Positions 43,565-51,947 of a stretch of DNA of 64,000 bases are shown piece by piece. Source of the stretch: Ga0077530 sp046293075 (GTDB lineage Bacteria > Pseudomonadota > Alphaproteobacteria > Rhizobiales > Hyphomicrobiaceae); NCBI GenBank assembly GCA_046293075.1, contig JBKBPL010000002.1, positions 186,001-250,000 on the forward strand, given 5' to 3'. The position numbers were made by a program, and so were the translations under genes. The notes below the pieces were generated by a model. It worked only from the letters and a program-made list of their open reading frames with translations. It made no database searches and was not told the DNA's origin. The first letter of the stretch is position 1, and every line of letters begins with the position of its first letter.

Positions 43565-44682
43565 GCGCGAACGGTCACTCCAATCCTGTGCACCATGTTG
43601 TTGCCGAAGCCACTGCGATCCCAGCGCTCCTCGAGCGGCTGCGTATCGCCGTTCGCGTCGGTCGCCCGGCAGGCGATCTCGTGCTCCCCCTCGGTCGCCG
43701 ACCAAACGGCCTGCCAGCCCCGCCACGCGTACTTGTTGTCGATCGGCCCGAGCTCGGCCTCCTGCCAATGACCATCCACACCAAATTCGACTCGTGTCAC
43801 CGGAACGCCATTGCCGCTCCACGCCCGGCCGAACACCGTGACGGGTCCTGGCGGCACGAGCCGATGGCGCGTGTACCAGTCCGGAATGCCCGGCGGCACC
43901 ATCAGCGACTTCACCCGCATATGCGTCACCGGCACACCGGGATCGTCCGCGTTCTCCTTATAGACATAAGTTCCGACCTGCTGGTGGCCCTGGAAGGGGC
44001 CGTCGAGCACCTCGATGCGGTCGAGCCACTTGACGCTCGCCATGCCGTACCAGCCGGGCACAATGAGGCGCAGGGGAAATCCATGCTGCGGCAGCAGCGG
44101 CGGGCCGTTCATGGCCCAGACCAGCAGCACGTCCTCATTGAGGGCAAGCTGGGGCGCCAGACTGCGGCCGTACTCGTGGAAGACCTTGTCAAAGCCACGG
44201 TCGATGCCAAGAAAAGCGATGTCCATGGCATCCGCCAGAAGGCCGGCGCGGTCGAGCACATGGCGCAGCGGCGTGCCTGTCCACTCCGAGGTGCCGACCG
44301 CCTCGTACATCCAGGGCATGCTCTGGCGCCGCAGGGCGATGTTGGCGCGCCCATTGCCGGCACATTCGAGCGTCACCCGCAGCGTCTTTACCGGCAGCGC
44401 CTGGATCTCGGCCATGGTGAGCTTCAAGGCCGTGCGCACGCGCCCGGTCACGCTCAGCGTCCAGTCCGCGGCCGAGGCCACATAGGGCACATCGAAGTGA
44501 TTGAGGAGATAATGAAGCCCCGTCGGCGTCACGTCATGGCGCAGCGCCTCGAGCAGGATGCCGGAGTTGCGGTTGGCGAGGCGCACCTCCTCCCGCACGA
44601 AGTCGCCTTCGATATTGGGGCGCCCGCCCTCCGCGTCGAACGGGGAGCCCCGGCGCTCAGATCCGGTCATCTCTGGGTCCAT
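43561..44682 (-). CDS. Cytoplasmic sulfite-oxidase-family molybdopterin oxidoreductase
   Basis: Protein of 373 residues with the molybdopterin fold of sulfite oxidase: the molybdenum-ligating Cys at residue 107 in VTLECAGNGRANIALRRQSM, then GTSEWTGTPLRHVLDRAG, NGPPLLPQHGFPLRLIVPGW and YGMASVKWLDRIEVLDGPFQ; residues 265-373 are the Mo-co dimerisation domain. There is no Tat or Sec signal, so it should be cytoplasmic, unlike SoxC, SorA, SorT or MsrP. In sulfite oxidases the Arg before N-H in R-N-H-x-x-V-P binds sulfite; here the sequence is YLLNHFDVP, with Leu 60. The substrate may therefore not be sulfite. It heads an overlapping unit with an iron-sulfur protein and two cytochrome b anchors. 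TTGACC at 44719-44714 is a possible -35. Confidence 0.88.
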   Translation of the reverse strand: MDPEMTGSERRGSPFDAEGGRPNIEGDFVREEVRLANRNSGILLEALRHDVTPTGLHYLLNHFDVPYVASAADWTLSVTGRVRTALKLTMAEIQALPVKTLRVTLECAGNGRANIALRRQSMPWMYEAVGTSEWTGTPLRHVLDRAGLLADAMDIAFLGIDRGFDKVFHEYGRSLAPQLALNEDVLLVWAMNGPPLLPQHGFPLRLIVPGWYGMASVKWLDRIEVLDGPFQGHQQVGTYVYKENADDPGVPVTHMRVKSLMVPPGIPDWYTRHRLVPPGPVTVFGRAWSGNGVPVTRVEFGVDGHWQEAELGPIDNKYAWRGWQAVWSATEGEHEIACRATDANGDTQPLEERWDRSGFGNNMVHRIGVTVRA

Positions 44683-44795
44683 TTCTGCTGGACGGTAACA
44701 AAAAGCATTAATGGGTCAATTGTCGCTGCCGCATAGCGGATTTTGCCGCCCGCAGGGCTCGCCGCGGCGCTCTCGGACCCCTGTGGCCGTCGCCC

Positions 44796-44824
44796 TTGTG
44801 CCGGCGCGCTCGATTCTGTATAGA
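44796..44824 (+). promoter_or_regulatory. Candidate promoter of rpmE
   Basis: TTGTGC (44796-44801), 17 bases, TATAGA (44819-44824) on the plus strand, about 94 bases before the rpmE start. The -10 is a good match, the -35 only fair. The region also faces the molybdoenzyme gene, which starts at 44682 in the other direction. Confidence 0.4.
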
Positions 44825-44917
44825 GCGCACCAGCTTTTCAGCCCCCGACCACCGCCAGGGTCCGGCGCCGCCAGCGCCGAGAAACGCGCCGGTCGTGCAC
44901 CGGCCGGGAGAGAGGAC

Positions 44918-45142
44918 ATGAAGAACAAAGAGGACTTCCACCCCGACTACCACCTCATCAAGGTGGTGATGACCGACGGCACCGAGTACCAGACATACTC
45001 GACCTACGGCAAGGAGGGGGACACGCTGACGCTCGATATCGATCCGACCACGCATCCGGCGTGGACCGGCGGCAGTCAGCAGATCATGGACCGGGGCGGC
45101 CGCGTCTCCCGCTTCAAGAAGAAGTTCGAGGGCCTCTTCTGA
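44918..45142 (+). CDS. rpmE: 50S ribosomal protein L31
   Basis: Protein of 74 residues with the L31 pattern HPDYHLIKVVMTDGTEYQTY, then YGKEGDTLTLDIDPTTHPAW and the basic C-terminus RVSRFKKKFEGLF. It lacks the Cys quartet of zinc-binding L31 (C-minus form), as usual in alphaproteobacteria. The start ATG at 44918 has a strong GGGAGAGAGGAC upstream; the frame upstream of it is not part of the gene. Two hairpins follow, one of them a likely terminator. Confidence 0.97.
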   Translation: MKNKEDFHPDYHLIKVVMTDGTEYQTYSTYGKEGDTLTLDIDPTTHPAWTGGSQQIMDRGGRVSRFKKKFEGLF

Positions 45143-45447
45143 TTATTGTGCGCCGCAGCGCACCTTGTGCACCATCGACGAGCACGTGCGGCCCCGCCTT
45201 AAGTCTAGGTGGGGCCGCTCTGCATTGGGCGTAAATCATTCCCATCAGCTTTGCGTGAAGCCGTGTGGCCAATGCTGCGGCCAGCGGTTATAGAGAGTGA
45301 AAGTTGCAGGACCCGCCACGAACGGGACCGCTGCTAGGGGCTGGGCGAAAATCGTTGTGACGGCGTCAGTGGGCGCGTGCGCTGCCCGTGGCACCGCTCG
45401 GCAAGGATGGCTCCCCGGCACAGGAACGAGCCAAGGACGAAGGCGAG
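45143..45447. other. Gap between rpmE and the 2-oxoacid oxidoreductase operon
   Basis: A 305-base stretch with the two hairpins described and, from 45219 on, the presumed promoter of the 2-oxoacid oxidoreductase operon. An in-frame GTG at 45388 would extend the next gene by 20 codons. No other gene or RNA was recognised. Confidence 0.5.
45188..45218 (+). terminator. Hairpin after rpmE, probable terminator
   Basis: GCGGCCCC (45188-45195) pairs perfectly with GGGGCCGC (45211-45218); the stem extends inward by CC/GG after a wobble. Only CTCTGCATT follows, so the T-run is poor and termination is likely but not certain. A second, smaller hairpin GTGCGC/GCGCAC (45148-45163) lies just after the rpmE stop. 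Confidence 0.5.
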
Positions 45448-47349
45448 ATGCAGGCGAGTGAAATTGCGGCCCGCGCACGCAAGCGAGGCCATACGCCTCC
45501 AACCGACATCAGCGATCCACAGTACTTCCACAAAGTCGTCGATTGCCAGTGGGCCTGCCCCACGCACACACCCGTCCCCGAATACATCCGCCTGATTGCC
45601 CAGCGCCGCTACTCGGCAGCTTACATGCTGAATTGGGAATCGAACGTCTTCCCTGGCGTTCTCGGTCGCGTCTGCGACCGGCCCTGTGAGCCGGCCTGTC
45701 GGCGCGGCCGCATCCAGACGGGCGAGGAAGGCAACGCCAAGGACCCTGCGAAGAAGAACGCCGAGCCGGTCGCCATCTGCCGCCTCAAGCGGGTCGCGGC
45801 CGACTACAAGGGCGAGATCGCCGCACTCCTTCCCAGGATTCCCACGGAGAAGAACGGCAAGCGCGTCGCCCTCATCGGTGCGGGGCCGGCGTCCCTTACC
45901 GTGGCGCGGGATCTGATGCCGCTCGGATATCACATCACGCTCTTCGAGCGCGATCCCGTACCGGGCGGGCTCATGCGCACCAACATCCCCTCCTTTCGGC
46001 TGCCCGCGAGTGTTCTCGACGAGGAGGTCAATCGCATTCTCGACTTTGGCGTCGATGCGCGCTTCGGTGCCGAGATCAAGAGCCTCAAGTCGCTGCTCGG
46101 CGAGGGCTACGATGCCATCTTCGTCGGCACGGGTGCGCCCAAAGGCAAGGATCTCGAGCTGCCCGGCCGCAGGGACGCGGCCGCCAACATCCACATCGGC
46201 ATCGACTGGCTGACCTCAGTGGCCTTCGGCCACGTCGACAAGATCGGTCGCCGCGTCGTCGTCATCGGCGGCGGCAACACGGCCATGGACTGCTGCCGCA
46301 CAGCGCTGCGTCTCGGTGCCGAGGCCGTCACCGTCACGGTGCGCAGCCCGCGCAAAGTGATGAAAGCCTCCGACTGGGAGATCAAGGACGCGCTCCACGA
46401 AGGCATCCCGATTCTCGACAACCACGCGCCCAAGTCCTTCGTCGTCAGGGATGGCAAGCTCGCCGGCGTGACCTTCGAGAGGATGGTCGAGACGGGCATC
46501 GACGCCAAAGGGCGTCCGAAGCTCGAAGCCTCGGGCGAGTTCGTCACCATCGACTGCGACGACGTGCTGATGGCGATCGGCCAGGAGAATGCCTTCCCCT
46601 GGATCGAGCGCGACATCGGCATGACCTTCAACGAGTGGGGCCAGCCCGCCGTCGATCGGCGGACGTTCATGAGCTCGATCCCCGGCGTGTTCTTCGGTGG
46701 AGACGCCGCCTGGGGACCCGAGAACATCATCTGGGCGGTGTCGCACGGCCACCAGGCCGCGATCTCGATCGACGCCTACTGCCATGGGCGCAGTCTCGTC
46801 GACCGTCCAAAGCCCGGCCACACGCTCGTCAGCCAGAAGATGGGCATTCACGAGTGGTCGTACTCGAACAACTACGACCCGCGGCACCGCCAAGCCGTGC
46901 CGCATGCCGAGCTCGAAGCCTCGCTCAAGGACCTCAAGCTCGAGGTCGAGCTTGGTTTCGACGACAAAATTGCCGCCAGCGAGGTCGAGCGCTGCCTCAA
47001 CTGCGACGTCCAGACCGTCTTTACCGAGAGCCTGTGCATCGAGTGCGATGCCTGCATGGACATCTGCCCGGTCGACTGCATCAACTTCACGGAGAACGAC
47101 GACGAGCCCGCCTTGCGCGCGGGGTTGCGCGTCCCCGCCCTCAACAAGACGCAGGACATCTACGTCTCAGGTCCGCTCAAGACCGGGCGCATCATGGCCA
47201 AGGACGAGGACGTCTGTCTGCACTGCGGACTCTGTGCAGAGCGCTGTCCCACTGGCGCCTGGGATATGCAGAAATTCGCGTACGCCGAAGCCCAGGTCGC
47301 TTCGGCCTGTCTCGCCCACCACAGCGCCTATCTGGGTCAGGCCATCTGA
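45448..47349 (+). CDS. GltD-like FAD oxidoreductase with N- and C-terminal iron-sulfur motifs (third subunit of a 2-oxoacid:ferredoxin system)
   Basis: Protein of 633 residues. The N-terminal Fer4_20 domain has the Cys pairs VDCQWACPTHTPVPEYI and RVCDRPCEPACRRGR. Two dinucleotide folds follow: ALIGAGPASLTVARDLMPLG (FAD) and VVVIGGGNTAMDCCRTALRL (NAD(P)H), as in glutamate synthase small subunit and NfnB. The C-terminus adds a ferredoxin part with ESLCIECDACMDICPVDCIN and CLHCGLCAERCPTGAW. It is followed at 105 bases by genes for both subunits of a 2-oxoacid:ferredoxin oxidoreductase. The likely job is passing electrons between reduced ferredoxin and NAD(P)+. Start ATG 45448 preferred to GTG 45388, with an AAGGCGAG stretch upstream. 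Confidence 0.88.
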   Translation: MQASEIAARARKRGHTPPTDISDPQYFHKVVDCQWACPTHTPVPEYIRLIAQRRYSAAYMLNWESNVFPGVLGRVCDRPCEPACRRGRIQTGEEGNAKDPAKKNAEPVAICRLKRVAADYKGEIAALLPRIPTEKNGKRVALIGAGPASLTVARDLMPLGYHITLFERDPVPGGLMRTNIPSFRLPASVLDEEVNRILDFGVDARFGAEIKSLKSLLGEGYDAIFVGTGAPKGKDLELPGRRDAAANIHIGIDWLTSVAFGHVDKIGRRVVVIGGGNTAMDCCRTALRLGAEAVTVTVRSPRKVMKASDWEIKDALHEGIPILDNHAPKSFVVRDGKLAGVTFERMVETGIDAKGRPKLEASGEFVTIDCDDVLMAIGQENAFPWIERDIGMTFNEWGQPAVDRRTFMSSIPGVFFGGDAAWGPENIIWAVSHGHQAAISIDAYCHGRSLVDRPKPGHTLVSQKMGIHEWSYSNNYDPRHRQAVPHAELEASLKDLKLEVELGFDDKIAASEVERCLNCDVQTVFTESLCIECDACMDICPVDCINFTENDDEPALRAGLRVPALNKTQDIYVSGPLKTGRIMAKDEDVCLHCGLCAERCPTGAWDMQKFAYAEAQVASACLAHHSAYLGQAI

Positions 47350-47454
47350 GTTGCCGAGTGCCAAAGCCAATGATGATAAGTGGAAGGGGCCGCTCGCACT
47401 GAATGAGACATGACGCGGCGAGCGCCCGGACGGAATGAGGATCACGGATACGCC

Positions 47455-49278
47455 ATGAGCGGAATCAACGACTTCGTCATCAAGTTTGCCACCGTCAACG
47501 GATCGGGCTCCGCCTCCGCCAACACGATGGTGGCGAAGACGCTCTTCCGGATGGGCATCCCCGTCAGCCCGAAGAACATCTTTCCGTCCAACATTCAGGG
47601 CCTGCCGACCTGGTACGAGGTGCGCGTATCGGAGGCCGGATACCTCGCGCGGCGTGAGGGCATCGACATCATGGTCGCGATGAATCCGCAGACCTATGCC
47701 GAGGACCTTGCCGAGGTCGTGCCCGGCGGCTGGCTGCTCTACGACAGCTCGATGCCGCGGATCTGGCCCCGAGATGACATCACGCTGCTTCCGATCCCCA
47801 TTGCGCAGATTTGCGCCAAGCAGTGGACGGACGCGCGCCAGCGGCAGCTCTTCAAGAACATGGTCTACGTCGGCGCGCTCGTCGAGCTGCTGTCCATGGA
47901 CATCGAGGCCCTCAAGGGCGTCATCGCCGACCAGCTCAAAGGCAAAGAGAAGCTCATGGCGGCGAACCTGCAGGCCGTTGAGCTTGGCCGCGCCTATGCG
48001 CGCGAGCACTTCGCCTGCCCGCTTCCAGTCCATGCCCGTCCCGCCGAGGGCGCCAAGGGCAAGATCATGGTGACCGGCAATGACGCCGGCGGCCTCGCCG
48101 CCATCTACGGCGGCGCGACCGTCTGCGCGTGGTACCCCATTACGCCCTCGACCTCGCTCGCCGAGGCCTTCGAGAAGTATGCCCGCCGCCTCCGCATCGC
48201 CAAGGACGGCAAGCGCCTCTACGGCATCGTGCAGGCAGAGGACGAACTGGCCGCCATCGGCGTCGCGATCGGCGGCGGCTGGAACGGTGCGCGCGCGTTC
48301 ACTGCGACCTCCGGCCCGGGCATCTCACTGATGAGCGAGTTCCTCGGTCTTGCCTATTTCGCCGAAGTGCCGGTCGTGCTCTTCAACATCCAGCGCGGCG
48401 GCCCCTCGACAGGCATGCCGACACGCACCGGTCAGCCCGACATCATCTCGTGCGCGTACGCAAGCCACGGCGACACCAAGCACGTTCTCCTGTTCCCTTC
48501 CAATCCCACCGAGGTCTTTTCGATGGGGGCGGAGGCCTTTGACCTCGCCGAGCTGCTGCAGACCCCGGTCATGGTCATGTCCGATCTCGACATCGGCATG
48601 AACGATTGGATGACCGATCCCTTCACGTGGGACGACAGCAAAGAGCAGAGCCGCGGTAAGGTGCTCTCCGCCGAGCAGCTCGAGGCCTTCAAGACGGTCA
48701 AGGGTCAGCCCTGGGGCCGCTACCTCGATGTTGATGGCGACGCGATCCCGTATCGCACGCTGCCCGGCACGCATCCTTCCATGGGCTCTTTCTTCACGCG
48801 GGGCACGAGCCACGACGAGTACGCCCGCTACACTGAGGACGGGCGCATCCACGCCCGGGTCATCGACCGCATTCGGCGCAAGTTCGATACCGCGGCTCAG
48901 CATGTGCCGAAGCCAGAGATCGACATCCGCGACAAGAGCAGCCGGACCGGCATCATCTACTTCGGCGCAACGCGACCCGCCGTGCTCGAAGGCCTCGACG
49001 AGCTGGAGCGTGCCGGGGTGCGCCTCAACGCCATGCGGCTCAAGGCCTTCCCGTTCAACGAGGACGTAAAGGCCTTCTGCGCTGCGCACGACCAGATTTT
49101 CGTTCTCGAGCAGAATCGCGATGCACAGATGCGCGCGCTGCTCATCACCGAAGCCGAAATACCCGCGACCAAGCTCATCCCGGCGCTGAGCTATGACGGC
49201 CTTCCGACCACGGCGGCTTTCGTGCGCAAGGCCGTGCTCGCGCATCTCCATCCCGAAAAAGCTGCCGCCGCCGAGTAG
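47455..49278 (+). CDS. 2-oxoacid:ferredoxin oxidoreductase, fused gamma-alpha subunit
   Basis: Protein of 607 residues. The N-terminal about 190 residues are the gamma domain (KFATVNGSGSASANTMVAKT, GLPTWYEVRVSEAGYLARR). The rest is the pyrimidine-binding alpha domain with WYPITPSTSLAEAFEKYARR, QAEDELAAIGVAIGGGWNGA, TSGPGISLMSEFLGLAYFAE and FNIQRGGPSTGMPTRTGQPD. This is the KorA/IorA-like layout used for 2-oxoglutarate:ferredoxin oxidoreductase in several alphaproteobacteria. It oxidatively decarboxylates a 2-oxoacid to acyl-CoA, or works in reverse. Start ATG 47455; a 15-codon extension exists. The next gene is its beta subunit. Confidence 0.92.
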   Translation: MSGINDFVIKFATVNGSGSASANTMVAKTLFRMGIPVSPKNIFPSNIQGLPTWYEVRVSEAGYLARREGIDIMVAMNPQTYAEDLAEVVPGGWLLYDSSMPRIWPRDDITLLPIPIAQICAKQWTDARQRQLFKNMVYVGALVELLSMDIEALKGVIADQLKGKEKLMAANLQAVELGRAYAREHFACPLPVHARPAEGAKGKIMVTGNDAGGLAAIYGGATVCAWYPITPSTSLAEAFEKYARRLRIAKDGKRLYGIVQAEDELAAIGVAIGGGWNGARAFTATSGPGISLMSEFLGLAYFAEVPVVLFNIQRGGPSTGMPTRTGQPDIISCAYASHGDTKHVLLFPSNPTEVFSMGAEAFDLAELLQTPVMVMSDLDIGMNDWMTDPFTWDDSKEQSRGKVLSAEQLEAFKTVKGQPWGRYLDVDGDAIPYRTLPGTHPSMGSFFTRGTSHDEYARYTEDGRIHARVIDRIRRKFDTAAQHVPKPEIDIRDKSSRTGIIYFGATRPAVLEGLDELERAGVRLNAMRLKAFPFNEDVKAFCAAHDQIFVLEQNRDAQMRALLITEAEIPATKLIPALSYDGLPTTAAFVRKAVLAHLHPEKAAAAE

Positions 49279-49293
49279 CAGGAACGAACAGCC

Positions 49294-50352
49294 ATGAGCT
49301 ACATCGCCAAACCCTCAGCGCACCATCCTGCCCTTCCGCGCAATGCGCTGGGCCTGACGCGGCGCGATTACGAAGGCTCCATGTCGACGCTCTGCGCGGG
49401 CTGCGGGCACGATTCGATCACCGCCGCCATCATCGAAGCCTGTTTTGAGATGGATCTGCCGGCGCACCGGATCGCCAAGATCTCCGGCATTGGCTGCTCC
49501 TCGAAGACGCCGACATATTTCCTTTCGCGAAGTCACGGCTTCAACTCGGTGCACGGGCGCATGCCGTCGGTGACGACCGGCGCCAACATGGCCAACCGGG
49601 ATCTCGTCTATATCGGCGTGTCTGGCGACGGCGACACGGCCTCGATCGGCCTCGGCCAGTTCTGTCATGCCGTGCGCCGCAAGCTGAACATGACGTACAT
49701 CGTCATGAATAACGGCTGCTACGGTCTTACCAAGGGCCAGTTCTCCGCGACGAATGACAAGAACTCACCCTCCAAGAAGGGCGAGGCGAACCCGTTCGAC
49801 GCGATCGACCTGTGTCAAATGGCGATCCAGCTCGGCGCAGGCTTCGTCGCCCGCTCGTTCTCAGGCGACAAGCGCCAGCTCGTGCCGCTCATCCAGGCTG
49901 CCATCAGCTACAAGGGCTTTGCCTTCATCGACGTCATCAGCCCGTGCGTGACCTTCAACAATCACCCGGCCTCGACAAAGAGCTACGAATACGTCCGCCT
50001 GCACAACATGGCCTCTGAGAACAAGCTCGACTATGTCGAGCCAAAGGAGGAGATCACGGCAGACTACGCCGAGGGCACCACGACAACCGTCGAGCTACAC
50101 GATGGCTCGCACCTCATGCTCTACAAGGTCGATGGTGGGCACGATCCGCGTGATGCCGATGCTGCGATCCAAACGATCCGTACGAACGCGACAAAGGGCA
50201 CGGTCGTGACGGGGCTCCTCTACGTCAACGAGGACCAGCAGGATCTGCACGACGTGCTCGGCACGGACGCCCGCCCGCTCAACAGCATCTCGATGAGCGA
50301 GCTCTGCCCCGGCGCGAAGGCGCTCGAGGGCATCAACGCGCGGCTGCGCTAG
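49294..50352 (+). CDS. 2-oxoacid:ferredoxin oxidoreductase, beta subunit
   Basis: Thiamine-diphosphate-binding subunit, 352 residues. The Cys motif STLCAGCGHDSITAAIIEAC, GIGCSSKTPTYFL and the TPP/Mg motif GVSGDGDTASIGLGQFCHAV with IVMNNGCYGLTKGQFSAT are clear. The typical beta subunit has a 4Fe-4S cluster held by these cysteines. It lies 15 bases after the alpha subunit, so the genes are co-translated. The substrate (2-oxoglutarate, pyruvate or branched 2-oxoacids) is not fixed by sequence; the family resemblance to KorB favours 2-oxoglutarate. Confidence 0.92.
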   Translation: MSYIAKPSAHHPALPRNALGLTRRDYEGSMSTLCAGCGHDSITAAIIEACFEMDLPAHRIAKISGIGCSSKTPTYFLSRSHGFNSVHGRMPSVTTGANMANRDLVYIGVSGDGDTASIGLGQFCHAVRRKLNMTYIVMNNGCYGLTKGQFSATNDKNSPSKKGEANPFDAIDLCQMAIQLGAGFVARSFSGDKRQLVPLIQAAISYKGFAFIDVISPCVTFNNHPASTKSYEYVRLHNMASENKLDYVEPKEEITADYAEGTTTTVELHDGSHLMLYKVDGGHDPRDADAAIQTIRTNATKGTVVTGLLYVNEDQQDLHDVLGTDARPLNSISMSELCPGAKALEGINARLR

Positions 50353-50370
50353 CCTGGCCGTGGGCCAACG

Positions 50371-51129
50371 CTATGGTCGGTAGCCCTCGAAGATCGGGGC
50401 ATCGGCCCACCGCGCGGCGATGGCCCGCTCGTGCTCAGTGCGCACGGTCCAGGTAAAGAGCGGCAGCCCCAGCCCTTCGCGCGCAAAACGCGTCACGGGC
50501 GTCGGCAATGCGCGCACGTGATAGGCGAAGAACGACGGCTCCGCCTCGCGGCTCTCGAGCAGATAGGTGAGGCTGATCGCGCGCGCCGCGTCGATCTTGT
50601 TCGGCCACCAGTTGTTGACCGTGAAGTCGGTGGCGACGATCCCGCGGGGCACGCTCGGCGCAAGCGCACGGCACCGTGCCATCACTGCGGGGTCAAACGA
50701 CATAAGCGCGAGCGGCCCGTCATACGCCGTGGATGCCGCCGCAATAGCCTCGAGGAAGCCGGTCTTGGGCGGATCCCAGTCGCTCTTGATCTCGACGAGC
50801 AGCGGCACTCTGCCCCCAACCAACGCCAGGAAGTCGGCATAGGTCAGAATGGGCGTATCCTGCCCGCGATAGCGCAGCTTGGCGAGCTCGGCCGGCGTGC
50901 GCTCATCGATCATGCCCTCGGCGTCGATGAGCCGCTTCAAGGCCCGGTCGTGAAAGACCATCGGCGTGCCATCGGACGCCGGCTGGAGATCGCACTCGAT
51001 GCCATAGCCGGCGTCGATCGCCGCATGAAACGCCGGCCCCGTGTTCTCGATCACACCAGCGCTGCGGTCGTGCAGGCCGCGGTGCGCAATGGGACGGATG
51101 AACTGGGCGCGATCAATGGTGGCGACCAT
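50371..51129 (-). CDS. Glycerophosphodiester phosphodiesterase family protein
   Basis: TIM-barrel hydrolase of 252 residues with the GDPD signature RPIAHRGLHDRSAGVIENTG, GYGIECDLQPASDGTPMVFH and VEIKSD, giving the His-Glu-Asp-His metal and acid-base set. It hydrolyses glycerophosphodiesters to glycerol-3-phosphate. No signal peptide, so probably cytosolic, like UgpQ. The start ATG at 51129 lies inside the end of zapA, with GGAGGTT upstream, so it is translated after zapA. Confidence 0.9.
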   Translation of the reverse strand: MVATIDRAQFIRPIAHRGLHDRSAGVIENTGPAFHAAIDAGYGIECDLQPASDGTPMVFHDRALKRLIDAEGMIDERTPAELAKLRYRGQDTPILTYADFLALVGGRVPLLVEIKSDWDPPKTGFLEAIAAASTAYDGPLALMSFDPAVMARCRALAPSVPRGIVATDFTVNNWWPNKIDAARAISLTYLLESREAEPSFFAYHVRALPTPVTRFAREGLGLPLFTWTVRTEHERAIAARWADAPIFEGYRP

Positions 51130-51361
51130 GACTGGAACCTCCGAGCGCCTTGAGGCGCGCCTGGGCATCGAGCAGCTCGTCGGCCAGCATGAGCGCCGCC
51201 ATCAGCAACAGGCGATCATCACCGGCAGCAGAGAATGTGCCGGCGAGGCTGTCGACACGCTGGCGCACAATATCAGAGAGCGTCAACAGACGCGCCTCCT
51301 CGCCGTCGCCGCACTGCACGCGGTAGGTCCGCCCGTTGATCGTAATCGTCGCCTGCCCCAT
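51113..51361 (-). CDS. zapA: Cell division protein ZapA
   Basis: Protein of 82 residues that binds FtsZ and stabilises the Z-ring. The N-terminal strand pattern is ATITINGRTYRVQCGDGEEA and the helix part is LADELLDAQARLKAL. It follows a coiled-coil protein gene by 47 bases in the same direction, the typical Hyphomicrobiales order, and its last 17 bases overlap the phosphodiesterase start. Confidence 0.88.
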   Translation of the reverse strand: MGQATITINGRTYRVQCGDGEEARLLTLSDIVRQRVDSLAGTFSAAGDDRLLLMAALMLADELLDAQARLKALGGSSHGRHH

Positions 51362-51408
51362 GCCCGCCCCGCCGCCATCTCCGCCCGCCAGCGGAGTGCC
51401 GCTTTGCC

Positions 51409-51780
51409 CTACTGCTCGCCCTCGATAAGGCTGCGCAGCGAGTCGATGACCCAGTCGATCCGGTTGAGCACCTGGTCCCGCCCCTCCTCGAGCGCGCGGA
51501 TCCGGCTCTCGGCCTTCTCGAGCTCGGCGAGCAGTCGATCGCGCTCGCTCTCGAGCTTCATGACACGCGCCAGAAGTGCAGGCGCATCGAGGGCCGCAGC
51601 ACCACTTTCCGCTGAGGCCTCTTTCGCCGCGGCCTTCCTCTTGCCGGGCGTCGCTTCACGAGGCTTCTTGCCCGCGGCAGCGGCCCTCTTCGGCGCCGCC
51701 GCCCTGGAAGCTTGCTGCTTCGATCCAAGCGCCTTGGAGGCAGGTGACTTACGCGATCTACCGCTGCCACGCTCGCTCAT
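51409..51780 (-). CDS. Coiled-coil protein encoded before zapA (DUF4164-like)
   Basis: Protein of 123 residues: a Lys/Arg/Ser/Ala-rich disordered N-terminal half and a coiled coil at residues 65-120 (VMKLESERDRLLAELEKAES then RIRALEEGRDQVLNRIDWVI). Its place just upstream of zapA and its architecture resemble the ZapA-linked DUF4164 proteins of Rhizobiales, which is my best guess. The start ATG at 51780 has GGAAGG upstream; a 20-codon extension exists. A ZapB-like role beside ZapA is inferred only. Confidence 0.72.
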   Translation of the reverse strand: MSERGSGRSRKSPASKALGSKQQASRAAAPKRAAAAGKKPREATPGKRKAAAKEASAESGAAALDAPALLARVMKLESERDRLLAELEKAESRIRALEEGRDQVLNRIDWVIDSLRSLIEGEQ

Positions 51781-51947
51781 CTCGAACCTTCCAGTCAGCG
51801 GACAGTGGCGCTCGTCCATCGCGAACAAGCCCGCCGCCAAGGGAAACTTAAGTGGCGCGCCGCCTGCGCGTCAATCGAGATGAAAGTCGCGTGCGCTATG
51901 TGTGGCCGTGCGTGTCGCTCATGCACGTGCCAGGATGACACGCGCCG

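Noticed and set aside
43588..44736. 382-codon plus-strand open frame opposite the molybdoprotein gene
   Set aside because: The minus-strand gene has the Moco Cys motif and proper overlaps with its neighbours; this frame has none.
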